The position numbers and the translations under genes are program-made. Of a stretch of DNA of 64,000 bases, positions 1-41,412 are shown one piece after another. The first letter of the stretch is position 1. Each line of letters starts with the position of its first letter. Source of the DNA: Artemia franciscana (lineage: Eukaryota; Arthropoda; Branchiopoda; Anostraca; Artemiidae); assembly GCF_032884065.1 (NCBI RefSeq), contig NC_088873.1, forward strand, positions 29,621,658 to 29,685,657. The letters run 5' to 3'. The notes under the pieces are model-generated. The model made no database searches. It saw nothing but the letters and a program-made list of their open reading frames with translations, and had not been told where the DNA came from.

Positions 1-277
1 CTTTCAGCCCCCAGAGTAAAGGCTGTAAGCTATTGAAGTTGCCAATTTTTAAGATGTAAGATTTTTAAGGAAAGGATGGTCAAATAAACTTTGGAGGGGC
101 CTAAATTCAATATAAAATCTAAATTTCCCAAGCCCTTTTTCAAGATTTAGCCTGTTTTTCAACCAAAGCTACCGAATGAGCTGTTACCGAGTATAGTATC
201 ATAAAACATTCTCATTCTAGTTCAACGATTTGAGTGTATTTAGCAGTCATTTTCAAGGAACTTAGATAAAAGGTCCA

Positions 278-430
278 ACTTTAGCATAAAGAGTAAGGTT
301 TTGGAGTGGGGTAGCCCCTCTCATATGCAGAGCATTTTGTTTGTTGTAAGTTTTAACTTTACTCCTTAATTTTAGTTGAAAAAAAGATATTTTTTTTTTA
401 TTTAGCTTCTGATATTTTTTCAAATGATGC
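278..430 (+). repeat. Diverged palindrome arm of the dispersed foldback family
   Basis: This stretch resembles the right arm of the family's terminal palindrome: a 'gcgtaaagagcgagg'-like start, a 'tcatatgcagag' segment, then 'gttttaactttactccttaattttag' broken by many substitutions relative to other copies. Its left arm is absent. The flanks 1-277 and 431-645 show no gene or recognisable element. Confidence 0.55.
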
Positions 431-645
431 CCAGGCTCAACCAGGTTATGATGTGGGCTATCAGCAAAATAAACACACCATTTATTGCTTTTAAAGTGTA
501 TGTACCAATAATTGTAAATTGGTTGGTAGCTTCCTGGTTTTTCAGTTCTCTGCTTGATAATTCAAAACATTGGATTGTACGTAAAATTGTGGACAAGATT
601 TGGTTATGTAGTCATAATTTTCGATGAACAGTCTTTATAATAATC

Positions 646-1262
646 AAACAGTTCGTGGTAAGGAACTGTAGTAAGGAGCGACCCGTCTCAATAGTAACCA
701 AAACTCTAAAAAATTGAATTTTGATATCAATAGATACATCAAAAGAATCGCATTTTAATGCTGATTTTAAATATATACGTTTCATCAAGTTTAGTCTTAC
801 CCATCAAATGTTACGAGCCTGAGAAAATTTGCCTTATTTAAGAAAATAGGAGGAAACACCCCCTAAAAGTCGTAGGATCTTAACGAAAAGGACCATCAGA
901 TTCAGCGTATCAGAGAACCCTACTGTAGAAGTTTCAAGCTCCTATCTACAAAAATGTGGACTTTTGTATTTTTTGCCAGAAGACAAATCACGGGTGCGTG
1001 TTTATTTGTTTGTTTTTTTTCTTTTTCCCAGGGGTCATCGTATCGACCAAGTGGTCCTAGAATGTCGCAAGAGGGCTCATTCTAACGGAAACGAAAATTT
1101 CTAGTGCCCTTTTTAAGTGACCAAAAATTGGAGGGCATCTAGGCCCCCTCCCACTCTCTTTTTTCCCAAATTCAACGGATCAAAATTTTGAGATAGCCAT
1201 TTTGTTCAACATAGTCGAAAACCATGATAACTATGTCTTTGGGGATGAAATACTCATCCCCA
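646..1262 (+). repeat. Dispersed foldback family, head and body, truncated
   Basis: The copy starts with the family terminus TCAAACAG and the hairpin ACAGTTCG-loop-(C)GAACTGT. It follows the body for about 600 bp through the 'TGCCCTTTTTAAGTGACC...TTGGAGGGCATC' module and stops after 'ACTATGTCTTTGGGGATG'. The second half of the element is missing. It matches the copies at 53027 and 58269 closely by eye. Confidence 0.85.
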
Positions 1263-1599
1263 TCTTTTAAATAAATCTTCTGTCCTGTCCATGAGCTTGC
1301 AAGAACAAGCTGTCTTACAGGCGCGTTTAAGGAACAGAAATTGCCTTAAGACTGATTATACGCATGAACTAACTACACAACAAATGCTCATAATGCAAAT
1401 ACTGGAGTCACAGTAATAATAATAATAATAACAAAACAAAATCAAAACATTCCACCTTACTCCACCACATACCTCAAGCAACCTTTGAAAAAACAAGACA
1501 AGTAATAAATTGAAACTCATATCTAGAATACATTTTTCCCTTAACTTCATTTCTGAATTCTTCTGACCATTTTTTTTTTAATAATTTTGTTATTATATA
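1263..1599. other. No gene seen; short (TAA)n tract
   Basis: A short (TAA)n run lies near 1413-1432 and a (TA)n run near 1597-1603. I see no coding pattern or recognisable repeat in the rest. Confidence 0.5.
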
Positions 1600-1603
1600 T
1601 ATA

Positions 1604-1825
1604 TGCCAGGATGGGATATAGGGTGGCTCGCTCTTTACGCTAAAGTTTGACTCTTTGCCACAATTATGCTTTTTAAAACAATTAAAAGCTTTAGCGTAAA
1701 GAGCGAGGGATTGCAGAGGGGACAAACCATTTCATATACGGAGTAATTTCTGTTCGTTTTAAGTTTTAATGTCGCTCCTTACTTTCAGCTAAAAAAATTA
1801 GTTTTTTTATTTAATTTCTCTAAAG
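1604..1825 (+). repeat. Foldback palindrome of the dispersed family
   Basis: Inverted arms 'CTCGCTCTTTACGCTAAAG' and 'CTTTAGCGTAAAGAGCGAG' flank a ~45-nt loop. The right arm then runs through 'TCGCTCCTTACTTTCAGCT' to a T-rich end. The left arm is shortened. This may be the second part of the copy beginning at 646, separated by about 340 bp of other sequence. Confidence 0.75.
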
Positions 1826-2074
1826 AAATGTGGGTGGACAGAGACGAGTATTATTGTATACGTGGATGGAAATTATGCATGACTTGTTCTTTTACTCGGC
1901 TGAAGTCATCACGACCTTCACAGTAGTGTTTTCTGATATTTAAATTCATTATACACTTATGTTTAAATATATTTGAACATTTTGTATAGGGACTGGGACA
2001 GTCCAGACTTGTCTCAGTCAAGGTGAGTTGGGGAGAAAATTTGGAGAATATGTTAAACCGAAATAGAAATGCAG

Positions 2075-2590
2075 AAAAAGATACAGAGGAAATGAAAAAG
2101 TTTGTGATACCTGGTGAAGGAAGATTTGTTTTGTGAATAAGAATTAGTGAAAGTACTTAAAGTATTAAAAAATAATAAGTCTCCAGGGGTTGATAGTGTG
2201 GTAAATGAATTTCTTAAGTATGGCTCTAAGGTTAGAAATAAGCTACTGAAGATTATGAAAATCATATTTGGAAAAGGGGGAGTACCAAGTGATTTTAGAA
2301 AAACCTTAATTAAAACACTGTATTAGAAAGGTGATAAGAGTGAATGTTAGTAATTATCGAGGCATTAGTGTGGTCTGGATTCTGTAGACAAAGTTTTAAG
2401 AGAAGAGTAGTGTGGTTTTAGAAGAGGTAGAAGATGTGTGGACCAAATTTTCTCCACTAGGATAATGATTGAAAATTTCAATCAGCCTCATTTTTATAGA
2501 TTATGGGAAAGCATTCGATTCTGTTGATAGAAGAACTTTAGCAAAGGTTTTATCCTTGTATGGTATAAAATGTCTTTTGAACGTCACCGA
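2075..2590 (+). mobile_element. LINE (non-LTR) reverse transcriptase fragment, decayed
   Basis: Translation in broken frames shows reverse-transcriptase signatures of non-LTR elements. These are a 'NNKSPGVDSVVNEFLKYG' block, 'KGDKS..NYRGISVV', 'CGFRRGRRCVDQIFSTR' (the GFR.GRSC.DQI block) and 'FIDYGKAFDSVDRRTL', which contains the F-x-D-x-x-KAFD catalytic motif A. Stop codons (for example in the 'TLY-stop-KGDK' stretch near 2325) and frameshifts show that it is inactive. The region covers only the fingers and early palm of the domain; neither the YADD box nor an element end is recognised. It lies upstream of the phosphoglucomutase gene. Confidence 0.8.
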
Positions 2591-3269
2591 ATACGGGTAC
2601 ATGAATTTATGCATTTTAAAATTTTTGTTCTGCAAATACTTTTAAAACGGTTTTAAAAATCTATTTTCCTTGAGTCTTCACTTTTAGTCAACATGATTGG
2701 TATTTAGACTATCCTGATTTACTATTGATACCACTGAGTTTTTTATTAGTTTTAGCCTGGAAAATAATATCTCTTCAGAAGACGCGCTTACTGGAATTAT
2801 TAAGAGCATTTCACAATTTCGAAAACCACCTGTTAAATTTGATTGCTGCGCCGGGCCCTTTCAAACGTAGGCTCGATTGGGCCCAATCGTTCTAATCACC
2901 CTTTTTCTGGCCCCAGTTATATTAAATACCTAGTCCAACTCAACCAAAATACCATCCGACCAATTTTACCAATACCAATTTTCTTCAAATTCTGACAGGT
3001 ATGAGCTGGTTATTGTCTGATCTATAGACCCAAATCCTCGAGTGTGTACTATATAATATACAAATACCCTAAATTTCTATAAAGAATACTAAATTTAATT
3101 AAACTACAATACCAGTTGATATTGTCCAAGAATTCCCTATTTCAGTGTTACGACTTCAATTTTACTGCTTTTACGTGAGTGACATCTCTCACATTAACTG
3201 TGTTCAAATTCTACTAGATAGAATGTAACATTTGTCGTCTTTTTGACCTTGACCTGACTTTTTTCACAG
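2591..3269 (+). promoter_or_regulatory. Upstream region of phosphoglucomutase; possible noncoding first exon
   Basis: The sequence just before the start codon reads 'ttttttcacag|attttaag', a good 3' splice site at 3269. A good donor, 'gacag|gtatgag', occurs at 2999. An untranslated first exon ending at 2998 with a 271-bp intron is therefore plausible, but no transcript evidence is available. A fragment at about 2855-2925 resembles, in reverse, the hAT-like element at 56698 (it shares the TTGGGCCCAA core). No clear core promoter was identified. Confidence 0.3.
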
Positions 3270-3284
3270 ATTTTAAGCCTGAAA

Positions 3285-31404
<28,120 letters not shown>

Positions 31405-31595
31405 ATAGGCTGCTGTTGTAACAAAATTATTTTGTAACGAGTGAGACCAATGCTAGATTTTTATCAAATTTATTTCATTTTTAATTGACTTTCGTGTTTG
31501 ATTGTAAAATTTAATCTTTGAACCATTATTTATTTTTATCTATTTTCTGTTTCATTCAAAGAGTAAAAATCGTCATTTGTATCTAGCTTGTGTCA

Positions 31596-31601
31596 AATAA
31601 A
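31596..31601 (+). terminator. Poly(A) signal AATAAA of phosphoglucomutase
   Basis: The canonical AATAAA lies 192 nt after the stop codon, giving a 3' UTR of about 210 nt. No better signal occurs earlier. Confidence 0.7.
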
Positions 31602-31721
31602 TCAAAACAAACTAAAAATGTTACTTGGATGATATTGCTCGCATTTTTTGAAACAATTAGTATCTGTTGACACTCGTTTCTTATCATCTTTTTTTTTAAT
31701 TGTTAAGAATAACTTTCCAGC

Positions 31722-32312
31722 CAGCGGCGTCAATTTGTGGAAATTTTGGAGGAGACAAAGTGTAATTGTTGGGGATTGGGCAAAATTTCATTTATTTCGA
31801 TTTCTTCAGTGACAATACCAAGAAGACATTTAATGTCAAATTAAACCCTTTTAAATTGCGATTAAACAGTTTTTAGATGCTGTTACAACAATATTGAAAA
31901 AAGCAGTGTTTAGTTTGTTACAACATCTATTGAACTTTGTCTTGTACTGAGATAAGGCTAAGTTCTTTACTGAACTTGATTTAGAGAAAAAAAGTGATAT
32001 CTGATAAGATGACTTGTTTTGAAAGGATAGCCCTTCACAGTACAAATCATCTATTTTACGACTATATATGCACTTGGGTAAAGCTGAAGTGGCTGATAGT
32101 GTTTGAGCCCGTCCAATGGCGTGAATTTGGGAAGAGGGAGGTGCCCTCTAGATTTGAAGAAAACATTATTTCTAGTATTTCCTTTGATTTTTTTTTTACT
32201 ATCACAGAAAGAACTGAAAAATAACAAAATTTGCCTCACCCCTCCCCCTCTCTAAAATTTTAAAAAATATGTTTTTGCTCCTCCCTCACATTTCCGTGAA
32301 CTGACCCCGCTG
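31722..32312. mobile_element. hAT-like element with CAGCGG termini
   Basis: CAGCGGCGTCAATTTGTGG at 31722 faces the complement of CAGCGGGGTCAGTTCACGG ending at 32312, and the similarity continues into 'GGAAAT...GGAGGAG'. No clear 8-bp duplication is seen. A second, similar head (CAATGGCGTGAATTTGGG near 32117) suggests either a nested pair or an internal boundary. Non-coding. Confidence 0.55.
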
Positions 32313-34265
32313 AACCCTCTTTTGAAAAAAAGGAAGACTATAACTTGTAAATATTAGCCAGACGGAAAGGAACTTAAATTGTAATTTGTCAACTCAGAAA
32401 CGTAAATGCTTTCGATTTATTACATACTCAATTACTTCAGATTATCATTTAAATGTTTTACTAACGAATTAAATTCAGCTCATGTCTAACGAGATATGCT
32501 CAAAGTACCTGTAGAATATCTGGGATTGGTTAAAGGGCTTGTTTATTGCTTTAATGAATTTTTGGTCATATTCTTGATGATAGAAGGCCAATGTTGTTTT
32601 GTTGTTACTATTATTTTTCTTTTTTTTTGGTTTGAAATTTCAAATGTAGTGTAGAAGTGTGGTTGGAATAAAACCTTTTAAATCTATTTCGGTTTTTTTC
32701 CTTCTTTTAAATGAAAGCATGGATAAGAAAGATTTATTCATCATGAAATACCCATACAAAATTTCACTTTACTATTCCCCCAAAGACTCTTTTGCCTGTA
32801 AAGCTAAGTTCTTAACTAGTTAATAGTATGTGAATGACCTAACATCTTTTTCATGACATTTTGAATGTGTCCACCAATCATTTTCAAGCAGAAATACAAA
32901 TTGATGCTTGGAGGGACCTTTTTGATAAAATAAAATCCATAGAAGACCTCAAGAATGACTAAATAACTTTAGTAAAGCTATGAAAATTAGGTTAATTTTA
33001 TATAACGAGGCAGGAATTATATTTTACGTGAAAATGGTGTCTATATCCTCATGAATTGTCATGGAAAAAGAGATTCCCTGAGCAGGGTCGTTGCTAGCCA
33101 AAATGCTTAGGAGGGGGAGGTGTGGGAAGGATTTTACCGACTGTTTAATATCAACAATTAGCATGATGTTCGTTTTGAACATGGTACGTAAAATCACTGC
33201 GCGAGTCGGTAAAATCGCTGCATTTACAACCTAGATTGAGATTTTGGCAGCCTATATGTTATGACACTATTTTCAAGCTCTTTATTCAACCAAATGAAAA
33301 ATTGTGGCACCATTTGTAAAATCAAGTCAGGAGTCGGTAAAACGGATGCGCTTCCCGCTAAGTTCGAGATTTTGTCGGAGAAATCGTATTGCTTCGCGCC
33401 AGGATTTTAACGACTTTTTTTTTACCGAGTGCCCTAAACAATGAGGGGGGTCTTCCCTCTCCCCCGTACGTGACGGGCGTGTCCTTGAGTTCCTGTACGA
33501 AAGGTGCTTAAATCTTCTGCTGATGAAATAAAACGGCTGTGGACATACGAAAGGCGCTATGTGACATCAGTCAAAAACGAGTTATATATCCATTCTGCCA
33601 AAATCAGGCGCGTTCGATCGCTTAGTTTATTCAGAATGAACACATCTTCTTTTGTTATTGAAATATTTGAAATTTCACAATTCACTCAAACATGTTATAA
33701 CCAAATTTCGACCTGTTTTGCAGACCAAAAAGCATTAAGTGCATGACACTCAAAGCCACGAAAATTGTCACTTAGGGTCCAAAATGAGATTGCCACAAGG
33801 CGTGACGTGCTCGACAGAGATATTAAGGCAAATTTACCAAAACATTCTGGCTTCTCCTAAAAATTTTGGAAAATGTCATTTAACACCTTTCATATTTTCA
33901 CAGCTGAAAAGTACCTATTGTGTCCTCTGCTTAGGAACTATTGGTGAGAACAAAATACTCGTTCGCTTTAAACCCCTGTTAATTTAAACTCGCTACCATT
34001 GTTATTCTTTTGCTATTCCTTAATGCAACAATCAGTGCCAACAACAAGTTGGTATTTGTATCGATTTTTGTTTTATGGACATTTAAATATTCTGGACCTG
34101 AACGTAATACATAAATAATATATTCTTACACATAGCAGGTATCTTAACGGAAATCAAACAGTGTTAAGTTATCTTCTCTAATCTTTTTATTATCTACAAT
34201 AAATGAAACCAATCCTGAATTCGAGACAACAAGTGACGTTTCCCTCGTTCAGTCAATACTAATAC
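32313..34265. other. Intergenic: no gene recognised
   Basis: A short repeated phrase, 'gtcggtaaaa(t/c)' followed by 'gagattttg', occurs near 33205 and 33335 with further 'ttttaccga' complements near 33135 and 33421. Otherwise no coding or element evidence. Confidence 0.4.
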
Positions 34266-34672
34266 CAGAGGTGGTTTAGGGGGATGGCAGAGGGGACACG
34301 CCCCGGGCGCAAAATTTCAAGTAAAAAATCTAACGGTTATAATCATTTTGTACTTTTTGAAATTCTATTTTTATTAAAATAAAGTAGAGGACGCAGTTAG
34401 TAAATGAAAATAATTAATACATTATAAATTAATCAATACAATAAAAATAAATTAAAAATAGATAATTCAGCAATACTAATTAAATAATAAATTATAAACA
34501 AAAAATAATAAATAAATAAATTATTATTTAACTTGTAAATTGAACTCTATTTTGTCAATAAATGAAAATTTGATAAAAATTTCGTGCGAAAATTTTGCTG
34601 GAGCCAGGGAGGGTGAGGGGGGAGATAATCAAGATTTGGCCCTGGGCACAAGAGGAGCCAGAGCCGCCACGG
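34266..34672. mobile_element. hAT-like MITE related to the one at 27546
   Basis: It starts CAGAGGTGGTTTAGGGG and shares 'gccccgggcgcaaaatttc' with the 27546 element. It ends with the complement of CCGTGGCGGCTCTGG. The flanks ACTAATAC and GCTAATAA match at 6 of 8 positions. Inside is an AT-rich 'aataaataa' stretch. Non-coding, about 407 bp. Confidence 0.6.
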
Positions 34673-35649
34673 GCTAATAAGCCTGTCGAGTTTAATCTTG
34701 ATGGTCTTTCTTCTTATTTTGCCAAATAAAAACAGTTTCAACAAGTTTTGCTACAGAAGAGGTTTGAGGCGGTCGCTAGTTAGGTGGAATTTCAAGAAAC
34801 AGGCGTGTTGACCTGAGGGTCTAGATAATCAGTGTTTTATGTATTGTGTAATTTATATTATTTCATTCACAGATTTTGAATTAAAGGTTGCTCCACCAAT
34901 GGCTTTTGCGCTATTGTTTCATTGATTTTCATCATCAAAACTGAAACCTTAGACTCTGCTCTGTGTGCGATGAAAGTTTTAACGTGTAACCAGGTAAAAA
35001 AAAAGATTCATGCAAAAAGATAAAGCAATACTTTTTTTTTCAAAAATGATCTACAAATATTTTATTCATTGTTCAGCCAAAATTTTTGAGAACTCAAGCT
35101 TACATGGCGGTGCTGCTCGCAATCCAGACTAGTTAGATAAAAGTAATTAATCTTTATTATTGTGCTATCCCTTAAAAAGTTTAATATTTCAACTGCTTAT
35201 CTTAAAAAGCAATTGAAAGAGAGCATTTTGGTGTAAATTTGGTTGTTTCTTTGTCTTCAGTGAGAGCTTGGAGGAGGGGGGGATTTACTAAAGCTGATAC
35301 TTTCATAATAACAGTGTAGACCAATCAATTTCACATTTTGATGTGTTTTTAAAGTTTTTGTACCACCTCCCCTTAAAAAAATACCCCCCCCCAAGAAGAA
35401 GCACTGGATATCGCCTTGGGAATTATGTGTCAATTTATACCTCCACCCTCCCCTCGTCTCTCCCTTAGAATTAATTCTGTATTTATATGAAAGCTCAATG
35501 AGGATTAGGATGCTTTGGCATGAAAATGCACCCTTTGAGGCATCTCCTTCTCTCCCTATCTACAAAACAATCAGAGAATTCCATTGTATTGTTTTAAAGC
35601 CCTTATATGTATATGTTTGAAATTGTAAACCAATAGGGCATTTACCTAA
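34673..35649. other. Intergenic: nothing recognised
   Basis: AT-rich with several G- and C-runs near 35275 and 35388. No gene or bounded repeat. Confidence 0.4.
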
Positions 35650-35872
35650 GACGGTGAAATTTGTTTAGACCTTAAACATACTCCATATAGGAGTGGGACT
35701 ACCCCTTCCTCGTCCCATCTCCGCTTCATGGTCGTAGAAACTTCGCAGGATGCTCATTCAATCAGAAAATGAGAGTTCTGTTCCTTTTTTTATAAGTCGT
35801 AAGTGACCAGAGACCGATCAGCCGTGGGAGGTATTCCGTGTTTTTTTCCGAGGGAGGGGGGTAAGCAATTTG
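35650..35872 (+). repeat. Diverged member of the dispersed-family body module
   Basis: 'ccatataggag(t/g)gggac', 'tcatggtcg(t/c)agaaact', 'atgagagttct' and a 'taagtc(g/a)(t/a)aagtga' block are shared in order with 50640-50840. The latter part aligns with the 'AGTTCTAGTGCCCTTTTTAAG' module of full copies. Confidence 0.6.
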
Positions 35873-37094
35873 CCCCAGTTTGGATATGGTCACTTTCTTT
35901 ATTCGCTAGCGTTTGTACCGACTGACGCAGAAAACAAAACGAGCCCTTTTCAATGCTTAAATTGTAATTGAGGCATTATAAAAAAAAAAGAAAAAATCAC
36001 AACTGATTAATAATCCTCTAAACTGCACTGTCAAGTCTATGATTTCTGACAACGTGATTGGGATCAAAACGTGTCCCTTAAGATTGATCAACCAAGGAAT
36101 CGTTAATTCCTTGCAGGAAAGCAGTCCAAAATATTGTGCATTCTAATCCTACTGACCTAGTAATAAATCTGGATCATGAAATCTATGCCAACAAGAGAAA
36201 TGATGTAATAAATAATAATGATATTCAGAAAATTGGCAGAAGTGACGCTAAGGTTATTCATCTAGATATGTTTTAAATAGTGATTGCAGGTTAAGTAATT
36301 ATAAGTATGCCCATATTTGCAACTTTTATCTTTATAGCCGTCGTAAAAATTCCTTACTCATTGTTTACAGTTTGTTATCACGAACTGCTTGACAAGTCAG
36401 CTCTTTCATGAGCAGCTGGTGAACTCGTTCAGTGCTCTCGCTCTCTCAGATGCTTGTGAAACCGTTCTGGAAAAAGTTAAGATAGGTTGTAAACTAGCCA
36501 CATTTACTTATATTGTCATGTGGACAAGCTGTTTTAGTAGAATATTGCAGTGGATATAGGGAAGTTAGCCTTAACAGCAGTCGATATCACGTGGTTTGCG
36601 CATGCCAGGTACTGGCATGAACTCACCTACTCGGCTTTTTACAAGCAAGTTTGTTAGCTTATAAACACGCCTCGCGTACTTCAGGCTTTATATAGAAGCA
36701 AATCCTTTGATTATTTTCTAATACATCGGTTATGGTAGAATCTGCGCTGTACTTTGGCATACACTTTTTCTAACTTAGGATTTACACTTTATTTGTAGCA
36801 ATAAAAATAGCCCTTAATAAATGATTTCACTTACGATTTAACTTTGTAGAGTATCAATCTTAAACTGGCTTTTGGTTCTTCTCAGAAGAGCCACTTAATG
36901 CTTTCGTTGCTGTGTTGCTTCCTTTTATTGTACAAAAATGGACTTGTTTCTTTTACTGATAACATTACCCTGTTAGCTCTGCATGATCTGAAATTGAACT
37001 AGTTTCCAATGTCTGTGACGTCTTTGAAGGTGCTTGTCAGTTGTTGGGACACTAGTCGAACAATCTGATTTTCCCTATAGATTTAAACAGTCGT
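35873..37094. other. Intergenic; possible LINE scrap near 36940
   Basis: A frame near 36957 reads 'DNITLLALHD', faintly like the region around the reverse-transcriptase YADD box, but the match is too short to call. An open frame of about 50 codons at 36110-36277 has no recognised family. Confidence 0.25.
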
Positions 37095-37283
37095 AAAAAT
37101 TTAGTTGTAATCAACTCATTATTAGAACCTATCACTCACCCAGATACTCAAAAAGTCACACAAATCTAGTTGTAATCTACTCACCATTAGAATCTATCAC
37201 TCGCACAGATATTCAAAAACTCGCACAAATTTAGTTGAAATCCACTCAACAATAGGACCTGTCACTCGCCTAGAGATTCGTTC
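37095..37283. repeat. 65-bp tandem repeat, about 2.9 units
   Basis: Units start at 37097, 37162 and 37227, exactly 65 bp apart, each with 'aaat(t/c)tagttg(t/a)aatc' and '(c/t)(a/t)atca' elements and 'cactc(a/g)c'. Confidence 0.85.
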
Positions 37284-38569
37284 TTCATCTCATTAGGAGC
37301 TAAACTAGATAAAAGCTAAATGTATTAACTCTATTCCCCGTAATTAATCTAATAAATCCCAGAAATTACGGTGAATTGTGAAAAAACAGAAATTTGTTTT
37401 GTTGCTTTACACTATAATTCACTTAGATGTTTCTTATTTTTAGACCGCTTTTAAGTTTTCTAACTCGGATGTTTTTTATATTTCGACCACTTTTAAGTTT
37501 TTCCTATTATCCTCATTTGGTGTACCAGATGCCTGAATAAGCGACTAATTTCCTAATAGAGTCAAACCATTCTATGGTTGATTCTACGTTTAAAATCCAA
37601 AAGATATGTACTCTTTCTTGTTTATTATTAATTTTTGATTTTTTTTTTCATGGATTTATTTCAAATGTTATTACACTTCTTTTCCGAAATTCATTGAGTG
37701 AACCCTTGAAACAGTGTGTGACAAAAAACTGCTAGTAAGAAGCGGGTCGTGCTTGTATTACTCGTTTGGCTTGAACAGGGTAAAAATGCTATAGAAGTTA
37801 AATCATGAGAACTGTTAAAAGGATATTATATAGCCTCACAGTCTTGCTGAACTAAATTTTTGGAATAAAAAAGCTAGTGATTGAGATCCCTTGTATTTCC
37901 CTGATCGTATGAGAGATGCGAGAGTGAGTTTTTGTTTTCCAGAGATGTGGATGTATTAAAAGGGCTGCTGTTGAAGGGAATTAATTTAAAAAACTTTTTC
38001 CACAAGACAAGTTTTTTAATGAAAAGTAAAGAGCTCTATTAAGCCAATAATGAGCAAAATTAAATCAAATAATCTTCCAAGCGTAAAACTACCACAAATC
38101 ACTATCAATAAATAAATGAAACTCAAACCGAATAAAAATTACAATAAATAGCCGAGTCAAGCCCAGACCAGCTAAAATGGACATGAGTAGGGCTGATAAC
38201 CCGCTTGCCTTCTCAAGACCAGAACACCATTTGCGCCTTATTAAAAAAAAAAAAAAAATCAACAAACAAATGATTGTGGATTATCAGTTCAATTGACATA
38301 ACATATATTGACATTTGTTCCTTAAGGTTTTGATAATTTTTATTTATGAAAGTAAGAAAGGTGAAAATATATCAAATGTATTTTATTTTCAGTAAAACAC
38401 AAATTGTGTTCTGGTCTTGAAAAGGCATGGGGGTTATCAGCCCTACTCATACTTATTTTTGCTGGTTTGGGTTTGACTCGGCTATTTATTGTAATTTCTT
38501 TTCGTTTTGAATTTCATTTATTTATTAATAGTCATTTGGGGAAGTTTTACGCTTGGAAGATTATTTTAC
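37284..38569. other. Intergenic: nothing recognised
   Basis: AT-rich. A weak foldback-family-like arm ('caagttttttaatgaaaagtaaagag') lies at about 38009-38035. Segments near 38160-38230 and 38400-38475 form a loose inverted pair ('ggctgataacccgcttgcc', 'catgggggttatcagcccta'). Confidence 0.4.
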
Positions 38570-40300
<1,731 letters not shown>

Positions 40301-41292
40301 CAAATTATACATTGTGCCCACATCGCTCTTTACTTAGGCAGCGCTATTGCGCTGCCTATGAACCAATGAGAAATGTCTCCTTAGAGGATGGTGAATCCTC
40401 TATAATGGCAGCTTTTTCAATTCTGTCGTCCTTATGGTTACTGATAATGCTGAAGATTCAGTAGATCTTTGTTTAACATCTTAAAAAGTGATTCAATTTA
40501 ATAAATGCAATGCATGATGAACTTGCCTGAGCAAGACTTACTTGAGAGGTCTGATAAGTTGGTCTGGGTTACCCATTAGTAACTTCGGCCGGTCGCACAT
40601 CTGTTCTGACCAGGTTATATAACTAAGATTTTCCTGGCTCAGTAATAGTATTCTTCGTTTGTTTTATTTCTAGCATTTTTTTAGCATTATTTCTAGCATG
40701 AAAATGCTAGAAATTATAAAAAAATAATAGATAATACTAGAAAACTGTAAAGCATGCAATCTTTTCCCACTTGCATCTTCACCCTCTCAGAAACTGACTT
40801 TCAGCACTGCTTATTCTTGGGATGACTAGTTGAGACTTATTTTTATGTTGAGTTAAGGCCCGGCGAAACATCTTTTTTCTTTTACTTACATCCTAAAGAG
40901 CTGACTGGAGGAAAAGTTCGAAAAAAGGAAACTTAACCTGGCGGATCAGCAGCAGCAACACTTAAGTAGGGGAAAATGCATTAGAGCAAATCGATTCCCC
41001 CATTTTAGAACAAAATTGAAAAGAAAATCAAAAGGTGAGCTTTATCAAATTGAACAGTTAGTTGGGATGGTTTAAAAGCTATTATTACAGAAGGTATTTT
41101 GTTACTTGCATAATTTTTTTCCGGTCTAACGGTCTTTGAACTATAAAATGGGAAATATAAAATCGACTAAGTTAATAAACATTTGCAAAAAGCAAACACA
41201 AAAGTCGTGTCTGCAATCAACAGGTCTTGCTGAGAAAGTCTTGTCGCTGTTCACTGACAACTTTACATTACAGCTTGCAAATTTCGTATTCG
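40301..41292. other. Intergenic upstream of the first secreted-protein gene; a perfect hairpin
   Basis: A perfect 11-bp hairpin, ATTTCTAGCAT-GAAA-ATGCTAGAAAT, lies at 40689-40714 next to other 'tagca' units. No gene is seen. Confidence 0.45.
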
Positions 41293-41350
41293 TATATAAG
41301 CAAAGAAAATCTTTAGACTGCAGTTGATTTTTGTTTTGTATTTGGGAAAC
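41293..41350 (+). promoter_or_regulatory. Core promoter and 5' UTR of the 113-residue secreted-protein gene
   Basis: TATATAA at 41293-41299 is followed 27 bp later by GCAGTT (41320-41325), one base off the arthropod initiator TCAKTY. The predicted 5' UTR is about 40 nt and contains TTTGGGAAAC at 41341-41350. The same ten bases recur in the 5' UTR of the paralogue (55341-55350). Confidence 0.65.
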
Positions 41351-41360
41351 TTTCAACAAA

Positions 41361-41412
41361 ATGTGGGCAATTCTACTGACCGTTTTCTTGGGAAGTATTT
41401 TAAGTTCTACAG
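41361..41412 (+). CDS. Secreted Gly/Tyr-rich protein (113 aa), exon 1: signal peptide
   Basis: Encodes 17 residues plus the first base of Gly18. The donor is 'acag|gtacct'. Start chosen as the first ATG after the TATA/initiator pair. The following intron runs 3.6 kb to 45034; its part 41413-42014 shows no gene. Confidence 0.7.

Noticed and set aside
36110-36277. ~50-codon open frame after a 'ttgcag' acceptor-like site
   Set aside because: No family resemblance, no downstream exon and no transcript signal; consistent with chance.
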